Origin: Sphagnum compactum
Lineage: Eukaryota > Bryophyta > Sphagnopsida > Sphagnales
Direction of reading: 5' to 3'
DNA: 64,000 nucleotides
Assembly: GCA_965153455.1 (NCBI GenBank)
Contig: OZ234493.1
Location: 35,454,213-35,518,212, forward strand
In this document: positions 44,770-56,300 of the stretch, one piece after another
Layout: the number at the start of each line of letters is the position of its first letter
How positions within the stretch are numbered: position 1 is the stretch's first letter
Program-made: the position numbers and the translations under genes
Notes under the pieces: model-generated
What the model saw: the letters and a program-made list of their open reading frames with translations, nothing else
Databases searched by the model: none
What the model was told of the DNA's origin: nothing

Positions 44770-47217
44770 GGCCAGAGTAAACCTGCACCCACCAGTGCAC
44801 CATCCACTGGATGCTCCTTATGACTCAGTTGTGGATGAACCTCAAGTGAGTTAATATGGCCAGAGTGAACCAGCACGCACCATTCACTAAGACCATTCAC
44901 TAGAAACCCATTTATGACTCAGTTGTGGATGAACCTCAACTTAGTTAATATTTGGTTTCATGTTGGTAACCCATTTTTTGTAAGAAGTAGGTCATTTATA
45001 TATAAGGAGATAGGTACGAAATTAGGTGATTACTAAGCAAGTGGATAGTTTATATATATGTTTTACGAACTACTTACTAACAGCCTGCAAATTGTTAGTA
45101 GCAGGCAGGTAGTAAAAAAGCAACTGAGCTGACCACCATGGTTCATAAGGGAATTGGAACCCAATAAAAAATTGTTCCTTGACAACTTATGATCCATGTT
45201 TCATAGTGCACTGGTGGGTGATGCTTATCTTAGTGACCCATTGTGTAATCATGCTTTCATGCAGTTTGGGATAGCCTTCTTCTCACAATTAGAGAGATGC
45301 ACATTTTTTTTGAAAGTTTGACAGTTACTAGCGCCTTAGGTCTATAAGTATCTTTGATGGACATCCATCACAACACATCCTTTAGGTCTATCGAATGATT
45401 TCATTTTCAGAGCTTGCATTCGTTCTTATTCAAACAAGGGGATGGGGTTATGATTGATTGTTGAACCATCTATCCATTCGTTCCACATCACACACTCTAC
45501 TTTCATCTTAACAATGCGTTTTCGTCTCAGTTTGATTTAGGCCTCGACATCTAATCTTCTCATGTGTGAATGTGAACATGGGTTAAATGTGTTTGGCACA
45601 CATCTAGCACGTTGTCCATTCGGAGGTTAGTGAATAGCTACACATGACACCATTAAAAATGTCATGTATGCCCTTGCTCGAAAAAGTGGGCACGTTGTAT
45701 GAAGAGAAGAATGGTGCACCTTTATGTCAAGAGCTTCATCATGAGTTAATTTTTGTATGACTCGTGAAGACCAAGTTTTTGTTGTCAATGTTGTGGTTAT
45801 CAACTCAACACGGAGACGGTGGCTACGAATGTCATTAACTGACCAACAGGTGTAACTGTGGAATTTAACACCATTGCCAAAATTCGCAAGTATAGAAGGC
45901 TTCATGAAAGGCATCACTTTATTCCAATGGTCATAGAGGTGCACGACACACCCGAACATGATATGGATCATTTCATCAAGGAATGTGTTCTTCTTTTCCA
46001 CGATAGATGATCGAAAGATCATTTATCCTTGTCTTTTTGCATTCAATTTTTCATGCAACGTGTTAGTATAACCTTTCAATGTGCTTTAGCCTCTACTATA
46101 GAAAGGAAGATTGCTTTGGGGGGAGATGTTTATTCTAAACCTTCTATTAGATTTAAATCTCATGATTTACACGCAAGCAACATTAAAAGGGTTGTGGGTG
46201 AAATAGCTTCCAACCACGAAAGGGACTAACTTTCTCCTTTCTTTGGTTCCTACGGGTTGCACGTATGTTGGCCTTTTTTTTGTCTACCATGTGATGGTTC
46301 TAACCATCGATTTTTACTGGATTTTTTGTTTTGTTTGAGTGACCCATTCAATAAAAAGTATGACCTATATAATAGGTTAGTATGAAAATAGGTGACTACA
46401 TAAATACTAAATGGTGTATATTAATGTTAGGCAGGTATGAAACCATGGTTTAAAATTGACTTGGTTCTCAATTGATTATCAACCAAAGAATCAATCAGGT
46501 ATTTTGCGAGTGTTATTCAAGTTGATACTTGGATTTTCACATATAAAATTTGGGATACCCAGTTCATTTTAAATGAATTCTTTTTTTCCATTAAAGTTTT
46601 TGATACTTTGGTAGAATATATGAATAATCCTTGGGTTTAGTTTTTAGGGGTTTAGGAGTAAAAACTTTAAGGTTAATTAAGGTTAGGGTCTTAATGTGCA
46701 GGCAAGTTTAGTATCTATTTTGGTTTAGATGTTAGAGCTTTGTAATGAACCTTGATGAATTTTTTTGACCAATAAAATTTGAAAAAGTATTTTTTAATTT
46801 TAATCTTAAAATCTTAAAGTGAAATTTAAAAACTAGTTCAATATAACAGACTAATAATGTAAATGAGTTAAGAATCAGTTGTGAAAGGACTAGTTGGGCA
46901 TGAATAAAAGTCGAACAGGGTATGAAAAAATAAATAAATATGAGAATTGTTTCCATTCTTAAATTTAAATTTTTAGAGGATGAGAACAAATGGTTATGAA
47001 AAGAAGTTAAAACCACCCAACACTGGTTTATACTTAGGTAAGAGGTGTTTTTATTACCTACCTATTAACAATCAGCTTGCAAGTTGTTAACAGAAAAAAA
47101 CAACTAAGCTAACAACCATGGTTAGCTTAGGTAATTGGAACCCAACGGAAAATTGTTTCCTGACCACTTACCATCCATCCTTCATGGTGTGTTGGTGGGT
47201 GCTAGTTCACTCTGGCC
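44770..47217. mobile_element. composite repeat element with inverted GGCCAGAGTGAACC ends
   Basis: The left end GGCCAGAGTAAACCTGCACC (44770), duplicated in tandem at 44858 with about 88 bases per unit, is inverted relative to the right end GGTGGGTGCTAGTTCACTCTGGCC (ending 47217). Two direct repeats of about 170 bases lie at about 45.07-45.24 and 47.05-47.22 kb (sharing ACCATGGTT, AATTGGAACCCAA and AAATTGTT-CCTGAC); a third, shorter relative is at 46.37-46.47 kb. No target duplication was found. It could be a non-autonomous DNA transposon or nested copies of one. Confidence 0.5.
45627..46022 (-). CDS. hypothetical ORF inside the composite repeat element
   Basis: A 131-residue open frame reading MIFRSSIVEKKNTFLDEM at the start and MTFLMVSCVAIH at the end, with several Cys and His residues but no recognisable domain. 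It lies between the direct repeats of the 44.77-47.22 kb element. It is unusually long for such DNA, but no start context, splice site or family similarity supports it as a gene, and it may be chance. Confidence 0.15.
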   Translation of the reverse strand: MIFRSSIVEKKNTFLDEMIHIMFGCVVHLYDHWNKVMPFMKPSILANFGNGVKFHSYTCWSVNDIRSHRLRVELITTTLTTKTWSSRVIQKLTHDEALDIKVHHSSLHTTCPLFRARAYMTFLMVSCVAIH

Positions 47218-47732
47218 CCCTTTTTTTTGGGATCAAATTATGCATTAGGTTAACAAATTTTGTAGATGGGCAAGGCCTGCAGAGAGGGGCATTACAAGAA
47301 TAAGGGTGCCCATCCAATGTAGCACCACAGCCAAACATTGAATTCTGATAATGGACCCATTCAGGGGCTTTACAGGACATAATGACCTACCATAATTATA
47401 TTTCCATATTTAATGGGTAGGATCTTAAACATCTTATATACATGCTAGTGGGTACTCGTGACCTTCGGACATTGTGAAATCCCCCGGTTTCTTTAAACTA
47501 AGACACACACAAAGGCGCAAAGCAGCTAATTTTATTTTTAGTTTATTTACTTTTGTGGTGAAAATCCATTGAAAAGTCCCCCATGAAAACATACATGGTG
47601 AAGCGAGCGTTTTTAGACTTGTTGTAGAAGACAGAATTATAGAAACAGTGTCAAACTGGCTAAATTTACAGCAATATTCCTTCCATCAGAAGTGCTTTCC
47701 AATTTGCAATTCAGGAAATTTCTTCAATGCAC

Positions 47733-47840
47733 CTTGGCTGCAATGAGCTCACATTGCGTCCCCTTTCTAGACGCCGGAACTCCAGAAATCATAATCCTCA
47801 GGGCCTCCATTCCTGCCTGCTGATGCTTAAACCAATTTCG
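47733..47840 (-). pseudogene. exon fragment of a plastid-type adenylate kinase (P-loop exon)
   Basis: On the minus strand a pyrimidine-rich acceptor (TTTTTTCTCTAG) precedes 36 codons ending in AAG|GTGCAT. They read MEALRIMISGVPASRKGTQC then ELIAAK. Adenylate kinases, which interconvert ATP + AMP and 2 ADP, have a P-loop GxPxSGKGTQC; the chloroplast forms have LKxMISGAPASGKGTQCELI. Here the second-last P-loop Gly is Arg (AGA for GGA), which should destroy nucleotide binding. The next conserved exon (HISTGDLLRAEV-like) is not found before the repeat element at 47.22 kb, so this is an isolated fragment. Confidence 0.7.
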
Positions 47841-48010
47841 CTAGAGAAAAAAAAAGAAAAACCAATAAGTCGAAATAGAGCATGAATAATTGATGACAAC
47901 ATGTTATTATGATGTTGCAACAGCAGCAGCGCTTTGAAATTTTGTTAACAAAAAACTCGAATTGAATTTTCTTTTAATTTTAAAAAAAAAGTGATTATGA
48001 AATGACCCAC

Positions 48011-48175
48011 CTTTGTGATGAAGTTGTTTGGAAACACTGGAAAATCCTCACACTGAAATCCTGACAAAAGTCTCAGAACTTCAAACCTTTCATAAAGTAC
48101 ACGCAAAGCATGTTGAGAAAGAATTTCCAAGTTCTCTAATGGCATCTTCCAGGAATTCCAAGCAAGAATTGCCTT
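48011..48175 (-). other. possible exon between the ABC1K and adenylate kinase fragments
   Basis: The minus strand has a strong acceptor (TTTTGTTTTTAG), 55 open codons (KAILAWNSWKMPLENLEILS at the start, FPVFPNNFITK at the end), and a donor AAG|GTGGGT. Both boundaries are phase 0, which fits the end of the ABC1K fragment and the start of the adenylate kinase fragment. The sequence is not recognised and shows no transit-peptide character. It may be an exon of the kinase gene, a captured exon, or chance. Confidence 0.3.
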
Positions 48176-48361
48176 CTAAAAACAAAATAGCAAGCCTATT
48201 GTCCACATCCGGATGTCCATACCGGCAGACTCGGATCATCCGTATTGGGAACTGTTAGTCTCACTTGTTCCATTGGCGACTCGTCCACGTTCCCACCCTG
48301 TATTAATGCTTTCAGTCCCTCCAGTCCCTCCCCCGGACTACACAAAACCAAAACTCACATC

Positions 48362-48420
48362 AATCCATCTTCTTCTTCTTCTTCTTCTTGTTTTTCTTTG
48401 TCTTCTTCTTCTTCTTCCTG
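48362..48420. repeat. (CTT)n microsatellite
   Basis: Two runs of CTT/TTC triplets interrupted by GTTTTTCTTTG. The overlapping poly-Arg and poly-Ser frames are translated repeat. Confidence 0.85.
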
Positions 48421-48689
48421 GCATCCCCCACTTTCCACAACAATCACAACAAAGGTGCAAATGTGTGTGACTGGCAACAGTTAAGGAAAGACATACCCAG
48501 ACTGGCAGCAGCAATGGGGTCCCGGTCAAATCGATCAAATATCACATCTCTGGTTGGCCAAGCTCTGTCTCTATGATTCTCACAACTGTCTCTGACTCAA
48601 ATGGCGGCACTTGATCCTTCTCACAGGAAAAACAAACATCCAACCTTCAGCAAAAATAGAAAATTATTCCTAAATCTCTCCTCCCTGAT

Positions 48690-48901
48690 GAAGAGGAAGA
48701 AAAAGATCATGAAGAGAAAGATCATGTGGAGCAGCTGCAAAAAGACCGTGAAGAGAACAACCATGCAGAGCTGCAGAGAAGAGCCTAAAGAGAAAGATCA
48801 TGCAGAGCTGCAGAAAGATTGTGAAGAGAAAGATGGTCATGCAAGGAAGCAGAAAAGATCATGGAGAGAGATGGTCATGCAAGGAAGCAGAAAAGATCAT
48901 G
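48690..48901. repeat. minisatellite of GAGAAAGATCATGCAGAGCTGC units
   Basis: Imperfect units of about 36-39 bases. The last two (from 48832 and 48870) share 32 identical bases at a 38-base period. The plus-strand frame is Glu/Lys/Asp-rich (DEEEEKDHEEKDHVEQLQKD) and coiled-coil-like until a stop, so the array may derive from, or mimic, an acidic coiled-coil exon. Confidence 0.65.
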
Positions 48902-48949
48902 AGCTATTGCTGCTGCTACTGCAGAAAGATTGCAATTTGTACTACTGAC

Positions 48950-49116
48950 CTGCAGCTCTGCCAATTCATCGACATACTCCTGAGCAAGAATGTCAACACG
49001 GGTGGAGAATTGTTGCCCAATTTTGATGAAAGTTGGCCCCAATCGCAGCAACCCTTCCTTCACCCATTTCGCAAGCCTCTTCCTCTTCTCCTTTTTCTTC
49101 AGCTCTGTCATACCAT
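48950..49116 (-). pseudogene. exon of an ABC1-like (ABC1K/ADCK) atypical kinase, isolated
   Basis: The minus strand shows a strong acceptor (GGTTGTTTTGCAG), 167 bases open in phase, and the donor CTGCAG|GTCAGT. It encodes [33 protein letters not shown] and [12 protein letters not shown], the N-terminal ABC1 signature. The KxGQ element of this region is a hallmark of the ABC1/UbiB atypical kinases, and the wording is closest to the chloroplast ABC1K8/OSA1 group. In that family the next exon starts with a DQVPPFP-like sequence; none is found before 47.2 kb. The exon itself is intact, but the gene is absent, so it is a captured or duplicated fragment. Confidence 0.8.
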
Positions 49117-49150
49117 CTGCAAAACAACCTACAACCAAACTCTCCTCCTC

Positions 49151-49303
49151 CACCAATCTGCTGCTGCTGTTGTTGCTAATCCAAACTCCTCCTCCACCAA
49201 TCTGTTGCTGCTGTTGCTAATCCAAACTTCTCCTCCTCCACCAATCTGCTGCTGCTGTTGCTAATCCAAACTTCTCCTCCTCCACCAATCTGTTGCTGCT
49301 GCC
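49151..49303. repeat. 44-bp minisatellite, about 3.5 units
   Basis: Units start at 49151, 49195, 49239 and 49283 with CACCAATCTG(C/T)TGCTGCTG; each is exactly 44 bases and ends CCAAACT(C/T)CTCCTCCTC. The last is partial. It lies in what would be the intron upstream of the ABC1K exon. The overlapping frames are translated repeat. Confidence 0.9.
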
Positions 49304-49309
49304 ATTCGT

Positions 49310-52105
49310 CCTCCTCCTGTTCCATCATCTTTTTCTTCCGGGATGAGGAACTTGGATGGACGGATGACGGGACGGATGGATGGAAAGGACGACCACCCAA
49401 GGATGTTATATAAGTAGATAACATGAGCACTTTGCAAAACATAAAATCCTGCCCTGAAATGCAAGATGCCCTCCCTTTTTAGAGTGTAGCATTCCCTTTT
49501 CCTAAGTTGGTGTCAAAATACACCAGGGAAAATGCTGACCAGTTCCACATTGGGTTCTGCTAATCCTATTTGTGATGTGCATCAAGGGCATGGAATACTA
49601 AAGCAATGTGAATCAACAGTGGGAACTCCACTCGGAGGCTGTTAAGTCAGCAATGGGTCTGCATCTTTTTTCCCTGACTGCCCAATTGCCCAATCAAGAG
49701 GTGTCTGGTGATGACCGGACACATCTTGGTGCTGCCCAGACACAAGTTTTGTGTTTTATTATACATGCTTTGGTTGTATATTTTGGACATTAGCAGGTAT
49801 ATCATGCCTCTTAGTGTCTATTACATGTGCAAAGCATGCATAAATGGACCCACATTTTGTGTATGGGGATTATTCATCTTTTTCTCAAGAAGATGAATTG
49901 GGCCAAAGGCAAACAAAGAAAAAAAAGAAGCAGACAGTACTGACTGCAATAAGGATCCATTGCTGATTTAACATTCTCCAACTCCAGTTATGTTCAGGAA
50001 TAGCCATGGTGAAACCCATTGCCACCTGACGGAATGAAGTCTCAGGCTCATTCCTAGTAAGAGCGGGTGCAGTATGTTCATAGTAAGGGTAATTTAGAAT
50101 TAGATGTACGATCTTGTGTGTGGTGTGAACCCAAGCTTAGCCACACCCACTTAGTCAGCACATGCATGTTATTCATTTCCATCAGTGCCTATCCTGTGGA
50201 TGGGTTCAGAATCCAGCTCAATTTTGGGCTGCAAATGGGGCTCACTCTCTCAAATAGGAATGTCTAAAGTCTATTTTGAATGGCCTCAGATTACCTCCAA
50301 CCACACAGTGCTAGAAAGTTGAAAAGTAAAATTACATAATTTTTAAGAAGCTTTTTTGAGTATTTGGTTGACATAAAACTTGTGTTAGGCATTGATTTAT
50401 AACAGGTCTGTTATAGATATCTATCTTCCCATTTTGGTCACTATCTCTCTCGAGTGTCTGATCTTCACCAGTCGATCATGTCATTTCATGTGGTCAAGAA
50501 AAGGACATAATCTGCCGCCCCAGGCCTTAATGTATGTCAGGGGTTCACGACACAGTTTCCAACATCAACACACATATCAGTCAAAACACATAGACGTCAT
50601 GCAACAAATCTCTAGGAAGGACATTAAGGAGACGATGAACTCTAAGAACACAAGAGGCTGAAACTAAATTGCTTGAAAAAGGAACATGCATGAAAAGGGA
50701 GGATGTTAAATACCCATTAAAGAGCACTGTCCGGGCACCAGTGCGTGGAGTGGCATTGCTCTGCCACAAAGGTTTGATCCATTGAACCCTATTTAGTAAG
50801 TTAAAGAGAAAACAACACTGTTTTCCTTTAGTGTTGAAAGTATGCTGATGCCAAATATCTTCACCTTCATGTCGGAAGAAGTGTTGGATTTAAAAATTGG
50901 TGTGAGACAGTATAGGGTAAACTGGCCGGTGATTGAACACTTAAGCTCTCAAGGCAGGCCAGACCCAAGGGGAGGGCTAAGTTGTTTCTGATTTCCAAAC
51001 AAAACTTGAACCCCTCCAATTAGCGCATCTGGCACACTAAATGAAATAGAATCGAGAAAGTTACAGCCCCCAAAAGTAGAGGGGATTAAGAACTCAGAAA
51101 AACAAACCATCGAATGTTACAAAGGCTGATTCCCAAACACCCAAAACATTCTTTAAAAGATTCCTTGTGTGTTGCTTTGTTGCTATTAGAGTTCAAAGAT
51201 GATTTGTAGAAATTCAGGTGACACTCCTATAGCGCTTTACTAAATCGTTTAAATTGAATAAGAAATAAGAAAGTTATGAGGTTTGAAAATAAGAGCGGTC
51301 AAAATAAAGAAAATTTTTCAAAACGCATGTTACAATTTGAAAAAATGTATTTTCTTTACAGCTCCTTTTTGGCCGGTCCCTTGGCTTTGCATTTCAGAAA
51401 CGATTTGTAGAGCTTGAGAAGATGCTCCTATAAAATTTTAAATCATTCAAAATGGAGAAGAATTGAGAAACATTTGTCTAAGTGTTCGAGCATAAGCAGG
51501 CTTGAGCCAGTTTACCCTTAGTACATGCATAATACAGATCAAGAATAATATTTGTTTAGGTTCTACTGGCAGAACAAGCAGCACCGCATAGAGCACAAAA
51601 AGGACACAAAAGACAGGCCCAAGTGAGCTTGTATGCTCCTGCACGGAATTCATTAGGGGGGTATTGAGCATATCACCCTGAAAAGTGCCTAAAACCTAGT
51701 CCAGTGAAGTTATTTTTGACTCACAATTGGCAGGTTCATTGAGTAATTCGGTGGTCTTGGATAGCAAAATTAGGTCTTTAACATCTAACGAGGCAGATTT
51801 TCTTGAAGACCATCGTTGGTCTTTTCATTTCCTCTCCCATTCATTCTTTGTTGTTGTTATTTAAGGGTAATTAAGTCTGGCAAGCCAACATAAAGAAAAT
51901 GGCTAGAGCATTTTACTCTCTCATAATGAGTTCATGCGTTCATTATATATCCGCGAGTTCCATTGTCCTCCTTGTTGTGGGGCAATGGTACATAAATGAA
52001 GATTACAATGTCTGAAGGACAGATAAACTCAATTATGATGAACACACATGAAATTGCGTGTTTCAGGACGACTGGGTCTTTAAGAATGAGCACAAAACAA
52101 GAACT
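49310..52105. other. intergenic DNA, no gene recognised
   Basis: Balanced to AT-rich. Short frames at 49608-49896, 50067-50267 and 50392-50661 show no recognisable similarity, repeat or splice context. Confidence 0.4.
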
Positions 52106-52111
52106 ACTTAC

Positions 52112-52189
52112 TTGAATTTGAACGTGCCTGCCTGCCTGATGAGCACTGCCAAAACAAAAGTTTGTCTCATCACTTAAATACCCAAATTC
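52112..52189 (-). other. orphan exon candidate, 26 codons
   Basis: The minus strand has a near-ideal acceptor (GTTTTCTTTCCACAG), 78 bases reading EFGYLSDETNFCFGSAHQAG then RHVQIQ in phase 0, and a perfect donor (CAA|GTAAGT). The protein is not recognised. No partner exon was found on either side, so it may be a gene relic. Confidence 0.3.
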
Positions 52190-52745
52190 CTGTGGAAAGA
52201 AAACTAACTTGTCTGCAGCACTCTCTAAGTCGATGGACACTTTCTTTTGGCATAAATAACCATTTAGGTATAACCCTACCATGGGGCCCTACCATGCTAG
52301 TAGTATATATATATTTGAACTTTATACCTTTACCTGAAAAAGGGTAATTGTTTTGAGGTGCTTTATAAGAACGTATGTGCCAAAATGAATATATGTTGCA
52401 TTAGTCGCAATGACAATGGTTATGATGGATTGGTTCAAATTTATGATGAGTAAATGATAAATATTGTTTGTTTTTGGCATTTTATTTTTGTTCATTAAAC
52501 TAATTTAACTTGGATAAGACTCATATTGTATTCTCTTGGAACCCCTTTAGACTCTTCTACCATTTGGCTTTCTAAGAAAGGCTTCAAACCTTATATACTT
52601 TTACTCACTTAATTTTTTTCTCTTGACATTTCACATTTATCTTATATTTGAAAATCAATAAAAATATCCGTGTAAAGTCATCCTGAGTATTGCACGGTGT
52701 TTGTTTGGCACCGTATTTCGTTTTTCATCCTGAGTCCAATGCATT

Positions 52746-53346
52746 TGTAAAGTGACCCTGAGTTACAAGATTTTTGAAAAACACAGGGTGAGTCAGGATT
52801 TCACTACTTTGACTGTCCAAAAGTTGGACTGTTCAATTTTTCGATAGTCAATTAATTGAGCATTGGGGGAGGTGGGGGCATTGGGGGTATTTCATGCATT
52901 CATAAGGCCAAGGGGGGGAGGAGGGGGCACGATTTTTTTTCAAAAAAAACATTGGGGTTGTTTGGGGGGTAGGAAGGGTTTGATTAGAAGCAACGTTTTT
53001 TACTACAAAATTTCGCCCAATGGCGACCCCAAGATTAACCCCTTGACCCTCTAAAAGAGATTCTTTATGAAAATTTTCAATAACTTCATCAAAAAAAATA
53101 GAGGAGAAAGGGGGAGTGCTCACATTTCAACTATCTTTTCCTTCAACACAATTCTAAAAAAATAATATTTCTGTGGCCAAACTTGGTGAAATCCTCCTAT
53201 AAATGGCAAAGAATGTGGTTACATTACAAAATAAAAACATTGATGTATTTTTTTCCTTTGTTCTAGCTTCCTCGGTGTTTTTGATTACGCCCTGAGTTTT
53301 TGCCAAGCGTAGGGTGAGAACCCTGAATTTTGACGACTTTACAAAT
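52746..53346. repeat. possible small element with TTTGTAAAGT ends, containing a G-run cluster
   Basis: The left edge CATTTGTAAAGTGACCCTGAG (52743) and the reverse complement of the right edge (TATTTGTAAAGTCGTC, ending 53346) share TTTGTAAAGT. ACCCTGAGTT or CCCTGAGTTTTT and a (A/T)GGGTGAG motif occur near both ends. Between them, 52866-52975 on the plus strand holds at least seven runs of four or more G. The inverted ends are short, so the outline is tentative. Confidence 0.35.
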
Positions 53347-53359
53347 AACTTTAATATCT

Positions 53360-56300
53360 TCATCCAACACTAGTAGAGACAATGCAATTGCATTTCAACT
53401 CATGAAACCATGTTCTAGGTTATTTGCATTAGGGCTTTAAATTGAAACCTCTTTGTTCTTCAAAAGGGTCTGACTCTTAATTTATGGGGAAAATTTTAAT
53501 AGTCTTTCAAGCCCAGAGGCCAATAATCCTTCAATTCAAAGAACATTTGGAAAAAAATAATCCTTGAAACACAAGTTACAAATGTATATGTCTAATATGA
53601 CCAATGTGGATGATGTGATAAGTCATTTTATCTCTGGCCACTTAACATCTTAGGCCACAATTAATAACATTAAGGCTTTAATTTGAAAGACAAGTGGTGA
53701 TACTTAACATCATGTTTTTCATAATAAGATCTTGGTTTGAATAATATAGGAGAACTTGAACCATCATGTTCTTAATAGTTATAAAACTTTCTAAAAACTA
53801 ATTATGGAAACCTTGGATTGTTTAATGTGTATATCACTTCTTGATCTTGATATACCAGTACTAGATTAGGATTTGGCATTTTCAAATGGAAAAGGATCCC
53901 GAAAAATAAAAATGATATATTGACAAGAATCCAAATAACTACATTTTAATACATCATACATGTTATTTTTGAATATTTACATGTAAATTCTACTTTTGAT
54001 TTCATTTATAATAACGAATTCTTGATCAAATCCTTGACTATGAAAAGGAAGGTTGACAATAGATTTTCACCATGAAAAGCAACCTTGACCTTCCCCATTA
54101 AACCTATTTCCCCCTAATCATATGGTCATTGTGCCATTGTTTTGCCCATTTCCAATGCATCGCATACCTTATTCCTTCGAAGCTCCTCACAACATAAAAA
54201 GATTCATATGGTTTGTAATTATAAAACAATGGTTTATCTCATATATAAAATTCCCATCAATTGGCTCAAAAAATTTGTGTATGCAATGGGTTGGTTGAAA
54301 TTTACAAAGCCTTATGTAATCTAACAAGCACTTTACAAAATCCTAAGACATAATATGCAATCTACTTTACCTTATGGTTAGTTTCATCAATGAATAATTT
54401 TAAAAAGCATAAAATGAATTTTTTTTTTAAATGTCCATGTGAAGGTGATGAAAAAATAAATTATTTCATCTCTCTAATGATGAAATTTGTGAACACAAAA
54501 TATAGGCATTTGTACAAGCAACCACCCTCTCCAAGCAATCCACTCAACACCTTTTGTCTTTCTTATGAATGAAATTGATTGCCTCGGTGATTATTTTGAT
54601 GTCATCCTTCGTTCTCTAGATGCATCAACATTGTGATAAGTGTTTGTTTTTTTTGTTTGATGAATAACTTGGATGGCCTATGTGTGTTTAATGAGGAATA
54701 GATGGGACATCCCTAGATTACAAAAGCATGAACTAATAAACATGGATGTACAACATTTGACCATGCATTCAATGCCAACATCCCTTACATACATCCAATA
54801 TTTTTGTATGTATGTCCAATATATGACAAATTTCAAGAAAATTCAAAGTTTGCATGAATGAAAAGTTGAATAATTCCATTATGCAAAAACATTGAAAATG
54901 ATTTTATTTTTTTTAAAGTTTTTACATAACAAATCTAACTCTAGGCTATGGTATTTGTCCTCCCTAAGCTAATTAAATTTTATTGGTGTTTACATATATA
55001 GTCATGAAGATTTTCAACATATATAGAATTTTGAATACCTACACAAGGTTCAAATGATCGCATGACATGCACATCATCACTATTAACAAGCAAATTGGAA
55101 GACTAGTAATATAATATTGAATTTCCACTAAATTTTACTTAATTTCAAGGTCAAATCAAATTATCCATAATAGATTAAAAAAAGTTTTAAGTAAATGGGA
55201 ATCACTTTTTTAAAGATGGTTGCCACCTCTTGTACATGATTAGGTAGGAATAACTTTCATAGTTGTAATAATTGTCAGTTTTGACATTGAAGTTGCCACT
55301 TCTCCAAAAAGTTAAAGATTGCATTCATGAAAGTTTGAAGACATGTTTTATATTTGAATATTCAATAGCCTTCTACAATTTTGTAACTTGATATTTAATA
55401 GACATATAATCCAAGAGTGTTACCAATCTACAACCCCATACTTATTAGACCATGGACATGTAAATGAATGATGTTGCCACCTTGTAACTTATAAGTTTTA
55501 TAGATCTATCATTTGTCATTGTTGATTTTTAATTCATAATAAATATTCCAGAAAATGCATAATAAGATTTTTTGGATGAAAAACCTTATGGAAACTTCCT
55601 AGCACCCCGAACACACATAAGCTAGATCCTTCAAATAGTTATTCACTTACACCCATTTCATATAGTTTGTCAACCATGGATGTCAAAGGGGGAAGGACTA
55701 TTATTTTTAACAAGCCAACATCGATAGGTTTTATTATGCACTAAATTGCCTTATTCAAATGGGGATAGTTGAAGATTTTTGAAATTGTATTTACATTGAA
55801 TCGATTTTTAAAAGTAAGTTACCTCATTTCATATGGAATTAATTTCAAGTTTGGGATACTAAAGTTAGGTTCTACATGGGGTGGTGATTAAATTTTGTCT
55901 TGGCAAATTGTTGTTGAGCTTGTCACTTGCATTGTGAGTCTTGAACTTGGTTTTGAACTTGTTGTGGGGTGGTTGTGTTTTCAATTCATGTGAAGTGTTT
56001 ATATATGAAAAAATGCCAACAATGGAGCAACAACCACAAAACAACTAATTTTGTGGCAATTCCTATGAGAGGGTAGGCATTTGGGTCCTACTTTTCCTTT
56101 TATTTTAGTCCAAGTGTTAGGGGAACAAGTAGGCAACATAAGGATGAAACAGGTAAGCATAATGGGATTAGAAGTAGGCTAATAATGGATAAGTAGGCAA
56201 TTTGACAATTGGTAAAAATGGGACAAGAGGTAATTTCTGAATTTTTATTGTTCCAAAGGGGGTTTTGGAAGGAAATGGGGAAAAATGTCCCCTCTTCCTT

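Noticed and set aside
48338-48538. Arg-rich minus-strand frame resembling a nucleic-acid-binding peptide
   Set aside because: The Arg run is a translated (CTT)n microsatellite.
49151-49303. Regularly spaced repeats as a CRISPR array
   Set aside because: The 44-base units are contiguous with no unique spacers, and the context is a plant nuclear genome.
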